DNA of 64,000 nucleotides from Megalonaias nervosa (Eukaryota > Mollusca > Bivalvia > Unionida > Unionidae): the NCBI GenBank assembly GCA_016617855.1, contig JAECUM010004987.1, positions 35,001 through 99,000 on the forward strand, given 5' to 3'. Of the stretch, positions 45,994 to 55,123 are shown piece by piece. The notes below the pieces were generated by a model. The model made no database searches, was not told the origin of the DNA, and worked only from the letters and a program-made list of their open reading frames with translations. The translations under genes and the position numbers were made by a program. The stretch's first letter is position 1. Every line of letters begins with the position of its first letter.

Positions 45994-47261
45994 TTAAATT
46001 TCATCATCGAGTGTATATATTTGAAATGGTGTCAGTCCTGGAAACGGATGCTCAGCAGCGAAAACATAATGTAGAAAATACAAGTACTTGTTAACAGCTT
46101 TTTCTGTTGCGATTGTAAAACATTGTGTTGTTGTAATATACGTGTATTTGTGTTATATAATGTTGTCCAGTTGATATCATCGTTTGATCCTTCAAACCGC
46201 CAAATATGAATTCGACCAACACTAGAGTTTAATCGACCAGCAAATGAAACTGCCAAACAGCAACTGCAGTAGGACATTTAATTTTGATCCAAAAGTTTTC
46301 AACTTCTCCGTTTGTCGTCCACTCGTGTCTATCAGAGAAAGCGAAATAAGGATAGTTTTCAGGATAATGTGTTGATGCGCTTACCTCAAACCCAACTCGG
46401 TTGTCTGTTGCCTTTAAAAAGTGTTGGAATATACCCAACATTGTTTTTGGTTCGTTTTACACCACTAGACAGACTATCAACATGCGCTTTACTTGTCAGA
46501 TCATTAGGGTTAACTGGAACATATGTCGTAGTTATTATTTCTCATGTTTATGTTACCTGAAATTGGTCCACCGGATCTCTTAAAATATGGGGTAAGCTCT
46601 TCTTTTAACTGAGCATAACTAATAGCATCAGTTTCATTAGCTGGTGACGAGGTTGTCGGTAATCCAGTTATTTTTGAGTTATTGCTCATCAGGTTACCTG
46701 TCATTGTGTCACCGGCCTTATTGAATTTGCTGTCGTCAACTGATTTTAGTTGCGCATAACTTACAGCTTGCGTATTATCTACATTTGCTGGCGGATACAC
46801 AGTTTCTAACCCAATAATTTTTTTACTCGACATGTTGATAATACCTGTAACCATTCCACCAGTTTTGTCAAGCTTGTTGCCGTCCACATACTTCAACTGC
46901 AAACAACTTACCGCTTTAGTTTCATTTAAGTTTGCTGGTGGATACCCGGTCTCCAAATTTATTATTTTTTTTTCCTGACATATCTAAGTTACTGCTTAAA
47001 GTTCCTCCTGTTAATGATAGTTTATTATTGTCAACGGATTTAAGTTGTGCATAACTAACAGCTTGTGTATTAACAACATTTATTGGTGGATACGCCGTTT
47101 CTAAATCAAGTACTCGTTGATTTGACATAGACAGGTTTCCCGTCATCGTATCGCCATTTTTTTTTCAGGTAAGCAGATAAATCAATATTGCCGTATGTTA
47201 TTGTTGTACTTACAGCCGACGAATCTCCTAATAATGTTCCAAATTTTGTATAATAGCTCAT
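45994..47261 (-). pseudogene. tail-fibre-like protein with discoidin-like head
   Basis: ATG at 47261 (MSYYTKFGTLLGDSSAVSTT). Residues about 35-180 contain four copies of a phage-fibre repeat: a G-G/D-x-M-T/V-x-G-x-x-x-M core (NGDTMTGNLSMSN, TGGTLSSNLDMSG, TGGMVTGIINMSS, AGDTMTGNLMSNN), each followed by ILGL..PP.N...AVSYAQLK. After a further RSGGPISGNINMRNN and a short linker comes a C-terminal domain with VGYIPTLFKG, EVSASTHYPE, EWTTNGEVENFWIKI and IHIWRFEGSNDDINWTTLYN, the look of an F5/8-type (discoidin) lectin fold. Five or so frameshifts, two in long A-runs (about 47158 and 46966), kill it. Function inferred: trimeric shaft with a glycan- or receptor-binding head on the virion. Confidence 0.7.
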
Positions 47262-47309
47262 TTTTGTTTATTGTCTGACAATTTTTATAATATATCGATA
47301 TATAATTTT

Positions 47310-47957
47310 GATACAGAGCGGTTGGTGAAACATAAACATAGCAATGAACATCCAGATTGTCATTATCTTATTGTTGGAAGAACTGGATCTGGAAAAACAA
47401 ATTTGCTATGAATTTGCTGCTGGGCGATAATTTTAACTACGATCGAGTTTATATTTACACAATTAACCCACAACAAGATAAGTACGAGTTACTTAATGAA
47501 TACAATAACAAACTTCGTGATGATCTTGAGGCTGGTGAAGATTATTTTTTATAATCAAACAACCAGACGAACTTGTTCCAGTTGATCAACTTGATTCAGA
47601 TGAACATAATATAGTTGTTTTTGATGATATTCCGCTAAACAATGAAGAAATGAATAAAATAAGATCATATTTTTCACTGTCACGTAATAAGAAATGTAAT
47701 TCTATTTATCTCGCTCAAGATTTTTATAATGTTGACAAATTTATTAGACGAAATACTGGTTGTAATATATTATTTCCAGGACTGGACAGCGTTGACGTTA
47801 GCAATATTGCAAACGAGCAATGTGGCGACGTAACAAAAGATAAATTTATGAATTATATCATAAGGCAACTAAAGACAAATATAACTTTTTCTTATTTGAT
47901 AAACTCGCACGTGATCCAGCTAAGATGTTCCGTTGTTATATTGACAAATTTCTCTAG
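47310..47957 (+). pseudogene. FtsK/HerA-type genome-packaging ATPase
   Basis: A Walker A motif lies in YLIVGRTGSGKTN (about 47370) and Walker B in NIVVFDDIPL (about 47605), followed by the sensor-like SIYLAQDFYNVDKFIRRNTG typical of A32/FtsK-HerA packaging ATPases of Polintons, adintoviruses and NCLDV. These enzymes pump genome into the capsid. Frameshifts occur just after Walker A (about 47400), in a T-run near 47545 and near 47885; the C-terminus FDKLARDPAKMFRCYIDKFL ends at 47957. No ATG is obvious upstream, so the start is uncertain. It diverges from the fibre gene; the interval 47262-47310 must contain both promoters. Confidence 0.88.
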
Positions 47958-47988
47958 ACAAATTGTATAGAGCGTGTAAAAATTAACA

Positions 47989-49075
47989 ATGGACAAGCAT
48001 AAAAAAGAATCGAATTAGTAAAGAAATTTATTACAACTCGAGCTGCTTTTAAGAAAAAAGCGGAAGAAGCTCGCCGAGGACAAGTTCAAACGGAAGAAAC
48101 AGCTGCTAGTTTCCTTAAACCTATTACTGAAATGCTAATTGGCAAACAACCTGAGGTATCCACAATATCTCCAGAAGAACTAAAAAAATATACAAGAAAA
48201 GGCTTATTTGGTTTACTTAGAGAAAAATCAAAAGAGGAAACTAGCAAAATTGTAGAGGAACTTGTAATGCATATTTCTGGTCCCGTTGAACGATAGGGTG
48301 ACTTTGACAGATTAATGAACAATCCTCTTATGCTTCAACATGCGATAGCGAGATTGACGGTTAATTCAGCTGAATTAAAAAAGTTGATAAAAGATGTGTC
48401 AGAGCAAACTAAGGAATTAGCTGAGGGACAAAAGAGAATAACTGAAGCTACTATAGAATTAATGCCTGTTGAAAATAAGGCAATATTTTATAGAAAATTA
48501 ACACGAAATAATATAGTAGATCAGGAATATGATGAATTTATTGTTAAACATGATATCAAAGACATTAGCGATATTCGGAAATGGTCAGAAGAAAAATATA
48601 ATGATTTGGAAAAAGAATTACAAAAAATTATTAAAGCTGGGTTAACTGCTGACGAGGAGATAAACAATTTGAAAAATATGAAAAATATTTTACAAGCAGA
48701 TGATTTTATAAGAGAGGGAATTATTGCTCTAGTAATGTTTAAAACAGCAGTACAATATCGAAATAAACCAGGAGGTTATAATGAAAGTTGGTCTTTCAAA
48801 AGACTGTTTGGTAAGTATGAAAGTGAACGAGATTAAAGATTACCAGAGGAAATAGGAAAAACCGGATCTGGCGTTAAAGTTTTTGCATCAAACGTAGAAA
48901 TAGTTGACAGACTATTGCTATTGATATCATCTAAAGAAGCAGTTAATGAAGGCACTGAAATCGACAACAAAATTATTGATATACTAGATCATCTTAGATC
49001 GAGCGGATTACTAACATCGTCCGAGTATGAAATTTTACATAACGATCTTATACAATGTCAACAAAATTACTACCC
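47989..49075 (+). pseudogene. coiled-coil virion/assembly protein
   Basis: Starts MDKHKK, shifts at an A-run near 48008, then continues open: KKFITTRAAFKKKAEEARRG, ISPEELKKYTRKGLFGLL. An in-frame TAG (about 48294) is followed by a long heptad-rich region (LKKLIKDVSEQTKELAEGQK and WSEEKYNDLEKELQKIIKAG) and an in-frame TAA at 48834, with a conserved-looking tail (GSGVKVFASNVEIVDRLLLL; DHLRSSGLLTSSEYE). Polintons commonly have a coiled-coil protein between the ATPase and the minor capsid gene, and this sits in that slot. Exact function unknown. About 355 codons; the reading frame runs into the next gene because of a shift there. Confidence 0.65.
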
Positions 49076-49762
49076 GATTCATCACAAACAGCAAGTGACA
49101 GGGCAAAATTTTCTATCTATTATAATCAGATTAATTTCCGCTACAATATGGCACTCGATGGCAAATGTAACAAAAGGCGTTAACGATGACTTTACATTTA
49201 ATTCTGGAGCATGGGAATCAGTTAAAATACCACAGGGAGCGTACGATTTGACTGATATTAATAAAACGATAAAAGAACTGATCGGCACTTTTGATGTTGC
49301 GGGTAATTTTGAGCTGGTTCCAAACTATAATACGCTACGAGTTAGAATTACATTAAAAAATAATTTGTTAATCGATTTTTCACCAGCAACTAGTATTGCG
49401 TCGTTGACAGGATTTGCTCGTAAACAATACGGATCAACCACAAAACAAACTATAACATATGACGGTGACCTGCCAGTAAATATAACTGACGTAAACACAA
49501 TATTGATTAATTGTTCTATCGCATCAGGTCTTACTGAGCTAGAGGTAGCCAGGGTCAAACGATCTATAGATTTTCACCAGATGTCCCTCCAGGGTCACTG
49601 ATGCAAATTACTCCTCGACAAATAATATATTATCCAATTACTCCTGAAAATCAAATAACGAGTATAACAATGCAACTAACAGATCAATCGGGTAGACAAA
49701 TAGACCTTAACAATGAAATTGTCACATTTTACTTACACCTACGTGCTGTACAAATTTTGTGA
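49055..49762 (+). pseudogene. penton-like minor capsid protein
   Basis: ATG 49055 (MSTKLLPDSSQTASDRAKFS), overlapping the end of the previous gene. A shift near 49170 leads to the main block: VKIPQGAYDLTDINKTIKEL, FELVPNYNTLRVRITLKNNL, SLTGFARKQYGS. A second shift near 49555 gives YRFSPDVPPGSLMQITPRQI and SITMQLTDQSGRQIDLNNEI, ending at 49762. This order matches the single-jelly-roll minor capsid (penton) of metazoan Polintons, about 230 residues, which forms the five-fold vertices. It lies directly before the major capsid region, as expected. Confidence 0.78.
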
Positions 49763-49781
49763 ATCTAATTTAATAACAAAG

Positions 49782-50007
49782 ATGAGACAAAAAAGTTTGT
49801 AGAAGAAAAATTGTAGGTGGATTTTTTGGAAATATATTGACAAAACTAGCTGAAAATATACCAGGAATTGCGCGTAAAGTAGCACCAATTGCTCTTGATA
49901 CAGGTAAAGCTTTTGCATTTGCCGCTGGAACCGCGGTGGGTCAAAAGGTTGCTGATAAAATGAAAGGCAACCCGCAAAGCGGGCCAACCAAAGGTGTTGT
50001 TCCGTAA
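49782..50007 (+). pseudogene. small glycine/alanine-rich virion protein
   Basis: After a shifted start (MRQK at 49782) the frame reads IVGGFFGNILTKLAENIPGI and RKVAPIALDTGKAFAFAAGT, ending at 50007. Short amphipathic proteins with a Gly-Gly near the N-terminus are typical minor virion components cleaved by the adenovirus-type protease. Assignment is by position and composition only. A further short frame (SYITPTAETERAMIATTKDC) fills 50010-50160. Confidence 0.45.
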
Positions 50008-50194
50008 AACATAGAAATTAAACGAGCAATATCATATATTACACCAACAGCGGAAACAGAACGAGCTATGATAGCTACCACAAAAGACTGTTATCATCAA
50101 GCGGCGAAAATGTGATTCGTAAACTTGTAGCGAAAACAAGAATAACGCCTGCTGCATTTTAGTCGTTGCAATTTTGTATGATAAAATAAAAATA

Positions 50195-51610
50195 ATGTCA
50201 GTCAAAAATTATCTCGATCTTGCCGAAGAACATGATACAGACAACACAGTGACAGAATTCGAGTACGTTGAGTACCTTGACGAGAACTCAAACGAACCAA
50301 ATAAAGCTGGTGTTAGAACTTTTAATACGAGAGACGAGGACTTGTTTCTATTGCCGCACAAGGCATTATTGGAAGTTTGTGGTCAAATTATGACGGGTGC
50401 TGATCCGTCTGCCGCAATTGCAGCTGGCACAGAAATTGCACTTGTCAATAACGGCTGGAGTTTGTTTAAAAGCGCATGGTATCAACTGGCCAGTCAAACT
50501 GTGGAAGATATTTCAATGCACTTACCTATAGTGAGTAAGGTACTCAATATCGTCTCGTTCTGTGACGATTACTCGAGATCTGTGGCCACAAATATGATGT
50601 GGTTTAAGGATATTGCATTTGGGACAGCTGTTTCAAGCGAATTCCGAACTGGTGCTGGTACTCCTGCTCCAGATAACAATAATCTAATTGGCAATCCAGC
50701 TGCTGATGATGCAGCCACAATGGGTGATTCGGTACGATTGGCTGTTACAAATATACGACGACAGTAATATAACGAAGGATAAGCCAAACGAAAAGCATTT
50801 GCCGCAGAATCTCGCCAAATAACAATGATACTTCCGTTAAGTACAATCTTTGGATTTTGCCGTGATTACAACAAAATTTTTAGCGGACTAAAGCATACGC
50901 TTACTTTAGATCGAGCTGATCGAAACGATTGTATAATGCACGCCGATGGAGTTGCTGAAGGTCAGTTTTTAATTGCAAGATTAACTCTGTGGATGCCACG
51001 AGTTGTTCCATTGGTGGGTAAAACAATGGAACTCGAATCACTATTGACCGCTTACACGAAAAAGATATATTTTCAGCCAAACAGAATTTATCAAATAACA
51101 ATTCCTAACACAACTGATTACACATGGTGTGTTACAACTACGTCAAGCGAACAATTACCTCGACATTTGTTTGTTGTATTTCAACGACAGACGCGTCGTA
51201 ATTACCAAGAAATGAACAACTCTGTATTTGATAATCCAGATGTAAGTCGAATTTTTGTTAGGATAAATTCTAGACAATATCCCGAACATGCAATCGAATG
51301 TAATTTTGCTGTAGATTCCACCAGAAACATATCTCGGCCGTATATATATCTTATGGAAGCAATGCAAAAATATCAGGACGCTGACAATGGGTCTCAGATA
51401 TCAGTAGAAGAATTCCGATCACTATATCCTATCTTTTATTTTGACGTTTCAAAAGATTCCGAACAAGCTATCAGATCGACTGCTGATATTGAAGTCACTT
51501 GGATGCTTGGCGTGATGCCAGCTGAAAATTGCAACGTATACGCGCTAGTTGTCAGTGATCAATTTTTTACAGTCGACTCGACCAAGGGAAAAATGATTGT
51601 ACAAGTATAA
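50195..51610 (+). pseudogene. major capsid protein, double jelly roll
   Basis: One frame of about 470 codons from ATG 50195 (MSVKNYLDLAEEHDTDNTVT) to 51610, broken only by two TAA codons at 50765-50767 and 50780-50782, between the two jelly rolls. N-terminal half: VCGQIMTGADPSAAIAAGTE, ALVNNGWSLFKSAWYQLASQ, MMWFKDIAFG. C-terminal half: IFGFCRDYNKIFSGLKHTLT, TIPNTTDYTWCVTTTSSEQL, NSVFDNPDVSRIFVRINSRQ. Length and landmarks fit the hexon-type capsid of metazoan Polintons, the main shell protein. It is the best preserved large gene of the element. The stops cluster in what should be the linker. Confidence 0.88.
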
Positions 51611-51631
51611 TTTGTGTGACAAACAAGTATA

Positions 51632-52031
51632 AACAACGAAAACGAAATACACAGCAAGAGAAATATACCTAACACCAGGTCAAATTAAACAGTTATCAGC
51701 AGCGACTGCCAAAGGTAATCCTGTTTCTTTAATGATATCCCCAGAGACTTCAGTCTCCACGACGGCAGTTAAAGTAATGTTAACTCAACAGCAAATCAAT
51801 AAACTCGATCTGGGAAAACCGTTTGTGCTTAAATTATCTACTTCCCAAATAATAGCTATGGCGGTCAACAGTGGATTTATCGGACCAGCATTTTCTGTAA
51901 TAGCTAGTGCAATTCCAAAACTTTTGTCGGTACTAGGAACACTGGGGCTAGCAGCCGCGTCTGGGACAGTATCAAGGGCAACTAAAATAGCAGTATCTGG
52001 CGATGGTATCAAACAAATCTATCGTCAGTGA
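51632..52031 (+). pseudogene. pX/pVI-like virion protein
   Basis: The frame is open from about 51635 (YLTPGQIKQLSAATAKGNPV) to 52031. It has two similar TP/TQ-x-QI-x-x-L segments (LTPGQIKQL, LTQQQINKL) followed by a hydrophobic stretch, NSGFIGPAFSVIASAIPKLL, then SVLGTLGLAAASG and a short basic tail. This layout (repeated QI motif, then a membrane-active helix) is seen in small Polinton virion proteins compared with adenovirus pX or pVI. No ATG before 51732 in frame, where the ATG has poor context, so the start is unclear. Contiguous with the capsid gene. Confidence 0.6.
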
Positions 52032-52114
52032 CTTCGCCACCGCGCCTCACATCGTCGACTTCGTCACCACAACGTTGTTGTTAGTGACAGTTTTATCTAA
52101 CAATAAAAAGTAAA

Positions 52115-52270
52115 ATGCCAGCTAAAAAAATCGTCAACAACCAAAACTAAAAGGAAACAGAACGTCCTCGAGCACGGACGGCAAAATCGTCGAGCGCAAT
52201 TAAACAAGGAGGAATTATTCCTTTCGCTCCACTTTTAGCAGGGTTGGCAGGCAGTCTAATTCCGAATCTG
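52115..52270 (+). pseudogene. small basic virion protein
   Basis: From ATG 52115 (MPAKKIVNNQN), one in-frame TAA, then ERPRARTAKSSSAIKQGGII followed by PFAPLLAGLAGSLIPNLL. A basic DNA-binding head, a Gly-Gly that could be a protease site, and a hydrophobic tail are what one expects of an adenovirus mu-like core peptide. Overlaps the start of the protease gene in another frame. Confidence 0.45.
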
Positions 52271-52281
52271 TTAGAGATAGG

Positions 52282-52723
52282 ATGTGGAATGACTCTACCA
52301 GAGACCAGATGCCATGGAGTAATTTTGATATACTCGAAAAATTGGATGACGTTGTCGGATTTCGTGGAGTATATTCTAAAGATGAATTAGGTAATGTGCC
52401 AGCAGGTGGTTCGTTTGTAATAAATATACAAGACTTCGACGATGGGTCCGGCACTCACTGGATTGCTGTTTACGATAACAATTATTTTTACTTGTTCGGA
52501 CTTCCTCCGAGCGATCTTATAAAAAAATATGTGCTTAAAAATATAAAAATATAAATTACTGTTCTGATCAACTACAGCTAACTGGGACAACCGCTTATGG
52601 ATACTATTGTATAATGTTCATAAAACAAATGTCCCAACCTAAATTGATTTTTTAAAATTTATTTTACAGTTTGACAAGCAACCTTCTCACGCCAATGACG
52701 AGATTGCAATGAATTTTGTATAA
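52282..52723 (+). pseudogene. adenovirus-type cysteine protease (maturation protease)
   Basis: The frame MWNDSTRDQMPWSNFDILEK continues through VVGFRGVYSKDEL to DFDDGSGTHWIAVYDN, with the catalytic His in GTHW and an acidic residue downstream (VYDN). After a TAA at 52552-52554 and a shift, DQLQLTGTTAYGYYCIMFIK supplies the expected Cys region, and a second shift near 52660 gives LQFDKQPSHANDEIAMNFV ending at 52723. The enzyme cleaves capsid precursors in Polintons, adenoviruses and adintoviruses. In the nucleophile segment Cys follows YY where a Gly-x-Cys order is usual. Inactive owing to the frame breaks. Confidence 0.8.
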
Positions 52724-52736
52724 ACTCGTTGATATA

Positions 52737-52918
52737 ATGTCAACATATTGTCTCAAATGCAAAACTAAAACAGACAATTAAGATGAATCAACAGAAAAAA
52801 AAAAAATAATAGAATAATGCTGAAAAGTATTTGTGCAATCTGTGGAAAAAGAAAAAGCATGTTTTTTTTAAAGAAATCTCCAACGACAGGAGCTGGATGC
52901 TCTGACAAGGTTATTTAG
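52737..52918 (+). pseudogene. small zinc-ribbon protein
   Basis: ATG 52737: STYCLKCKTKTDN then TAA. In another frame about 80 bases on: SICAICGKRKSMFFLKKSPT ending at 52918. Two CxxC pairs spaced as in the tiny DUF5679-like zinc ribbons common in Polintons and some large DNA viruses. Function unknown. One stop plus a shift in an A-run near 52797. Confidence 0.6.
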
Positions 52919-52935
52919 TAGACGATTAATAAATA

Positions 52936-53361
52936 ATGATATGCGAGTGCGATTGTGGTAGAGATCTCTGTATGGAGCAAAATAAAATTGTTACATATTG
53001 TCAGAAATGCAACAACAGAGAAATAATTGGAACAGGTATAGACATACATAAATTAATTGGCGAATTGCCGAAACCAAAAGAAGGCTGGTCATTACCAGGC
53101 CATAAATATTCTGGACCATACAATCCACTAGATAAACAACTTGACGAGAACGATAATCCGCTTCCAAGACAAGAGCCTTACAATCAAGTTGACACAATAG
53201 CAATGCGTCATGATATCTGCTATCGTGATAACGAACAAGATCAGCACGGCTGTGATAAAGTAATGCTAGACGAACTTCGTGATATAAAACCTGGGAATTT
53301 GCTAGAGCGTGTTGACAGAAAGCTGGTGCAGGGATTTATTGGAGGAAAATATAAATTATGA
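52936..53361 (+). CDS. zinc-ribbon plus parvovirus-type phospholipase A2 protein
   Basis: An intact 141-codon ORF. Residues 1-32 hold a Cys-rich knot (CECDCGRDLC, YCQKCN). Residues about 55-105 carry the PLA2 signature: the Ca-binding-loop-like GHKYSGPYNPLD and the catalytic His-Asp in DTIAMRHDICYRD. This is the secreted-type PLA2 fold used by parvovirus VP1 and found in several Polintons and adintoviruses, where it helps the particle leave the endosome by hydrolysing phospholipid sn-2 esters. The Ca loop has GPYN, not the G-P-G-N seen in many relatives. The stop overlaps the next ATG (ATGA at 53358-53361), a tight coupling. The only core gene of the element without a break. Confidence 0.8.
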   Translation: MICECDCGRDLCMEQNKIVTYCQKCNNREIIGTGIDIHKLIGELPKPKEGWSLPGHKYSGPYNPLDKQLDENDNPLPRQEPYNQVDTIAMRHDICYRDNEQDQHGCDKVMLDELRDIKPGNLLERVDRKLVQGFIGGKYKL

Positions 53362-54279
53362 CTAGGAGAAAAAGAGTTGCCAGAGATTCCATTACTGGCA
53401 TCAGAGCTACACAAACCTAAAAAAAGTTTACGCGACGTAAAGTTGTCGCAAATGCCATTGACGATATCTGGGCAATAGATTTGGTTGATGTGCCAAATCT
53501 AGCTGAATTTAACAATAATGAAAGATATCTTTTTAATGTTATAGATGTTTTTAGCAAATATGCTTTTAGTGTACCGGTTTCAAATAAGTCAGGAACATCG
53601 ATAACTGATGCGCTAAAACAAATAATAACAAACACAGAAAGAAAACCAAACAGAATCTGGACCTATCATGGAGCAGAATTTTTTAATAAAAGGTTCGAGC
53701 AGTTTTTTCTTTAAAATAACATCAAAAAATATGTTACAGGAAATGAAGGTAAAAGCGTTATCGTCGAGCGATTTAATTGCACACTAAACGAGAAACTTCA
53801 CAAATATTTGACAGTTAAAAATACAAATTAATATATTTACAATCTACAACAAATCGTTGACGAATATAATAACACAAAGCACAGATCAATAAAAATGTCG
53901 CCAGAGGACGCAAATAAAAATCAAATATTAACAAACGAAAATATGTACCGCATACATAAATTTAATGTTGGTGATAAAGTTAGAATTTCTCTGACCAAAA
54001 AACATTTGAAAAAGGATTTACTCCAAACTGGAGCGAAGAAGTATTTATTGTTGATAAAGTACTTTTGACAATACCAGTGACTTATGCACTAAAAGATTTA
54101 TTAATTTATTAGGTGAGCCTATAACTGGTAGTTGTTACGAACAAGAACTTCAAAAAACCGAACAAGATATGTTTGTTATTGAAAAAGGTATTAGGAAAAA
54201 AGGCAATAAAAGTTTAGTTAAATGGCGGGGGTATAGCGATAAATTTAATAGCTGGGTACCAACTAATTCTATAAAATAA
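53358..54279 (+). pseudogene. retroviral-type integrase with chromodomain
   Basis: From ATG 53358. The DDE core starts IDDIWAIDLVDVPNLAEF (first Asp present), continues YLFNVIDVFSKYAFSVPV, has IWTYHGAEFF where the second catalytic Asp should stand (Tyr here), and EGKSVIVERFN with the Glu. Then DEYNNTKHRSIKMSPEDAN, FNVGDKVRISL and, after shifts near 54005 and 54105, a chromodomain (FVIEKGIRKKGNKSLVKWRG, SWVPTNSI) ending at 54279. In-frame TAAs near 53418, 53712 and 53829. Polinton integrases insert the element with 6-bp duplications; the chromodomain may steer them to marked chromatin. Stops and the missing Asp show loss of activity. Confidence 0.85.
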
Positions 54280-54469
54280 TGTTATTTTAAATTTGTTCGT
54301 ACTTCATAAGTACAGATTTGCATCTGACCGGACGACACAAAGAAATTAAATTCAATTTTCTTGAATTATCAACTGGAATTAAATTAAATATTTTAACAAA
54401 AATAAAATCATATTTTATATTTCTCTGTTGGCCAGCTATTTTTACGTTAAGAAAAGGTTTTATAAGTTG

Positions 54470-54808
54470 TCAAAATAGTTGTTGCTCTGTAATAGCAAAA
54501 TTAAATATTATTATTTTTTTAGCTATATGATATTTAACATTATATCGTCCAGTTGTTGGTCTGTTGTAATTTTTTTTATCAACAACGTCAACAACTTCAT
54601 CTTCATCTTCGTTGTTGTACAAAATATCATCTTCACTATAACCAACAGATTTGTCCACATCGCCAGAGATGAAATTTACTGCTATAAAATTGTCGTTAGT
54701 GATCTTATCACTTGCGATTTTATTGTTAGTGATTGTATCGTTGACGACTGTATCATTAGAGATGGAATCTCCTGCATATATATCAGCAAGTCTCTTCATT
54801 AAATCCAT
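54470..54808 (-). CDS. hypothetical acidic protein, 112 codons
   Basis: Minus-strand ORF from ATG 54808. Residues 12-50 hold a degenerate short repeat (SNDTVVNDTITNNKIASDKI), followed by an acidic block (YNNEDEDEVVDVVDKKNYNR). The end (FAITEQQLF) is probably a frameshifted stop. No family recognised. It converges on the integrase gene. The repeat DNA at 54690-54770 suggests fast length evolution. Confidence 0.45.
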   Translation of the reverse strand: MDLMKRLADIYAGDSISNDTVVNDTITNNKIASDKITNDNFIAVNFISGDVDKSVGYSEDDILYNNEDEDEVVDVVDKKNYNRPTTGRYNVKYHIAKKIIIFNFAITEQQLF

Positions 54809-54844
54809 ATTATAATAAATTGTTATCTAATTTATAATGATAAT

Positions 54845-55114
54845 ATGGCGACAGAAACGAAATCTGCTGACGTAAAATATCATCAGAAAGTTGATATATT
54901 AAATTACAAAGAATTAGCCGAAGCAGTTCGAAAATGTTTGTCGGGATATATTGCTTATTCTGTTAATGTTATTGTAATGCAGGGCGAATCTAATAAAATT
55001 CTACTAACAGCAACAGCAAAAAATAAACTTGACAATAGTGCGTTTATAACACTAAAATGTGATCGCGACGATATTTTAATGTTTGCACATAATTGCTATC
55101 CAAAAATGAATTAA
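54845..55114 (+). CDS. hypothetical protein, 89 codons
   Basis: Intact ORF from ATG 54845: MATETKSADVKYHQKVDILN, then NYKELAEAVRKCLSGYIAYS and a beta-rich tail (ILLTATAKNKLDNSAFITLK). No domain recognised. It sits divergently from the 54808 gene with 36 bp between starts, and convergently on the HNH gene, which ends 9 bp away. The preserved frame amid decay hints that it is real. Confidence 0.5.
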   Translation: MATETKSADVKYHQKVDILNYKELAEAVRKCLSGYIAYSVNVIVMQGESNKILLTATAKNKLDNSAFITLKCDRDDILMFAHNCYPKMN

Positions 55115-55123
55115 GAAACATCA

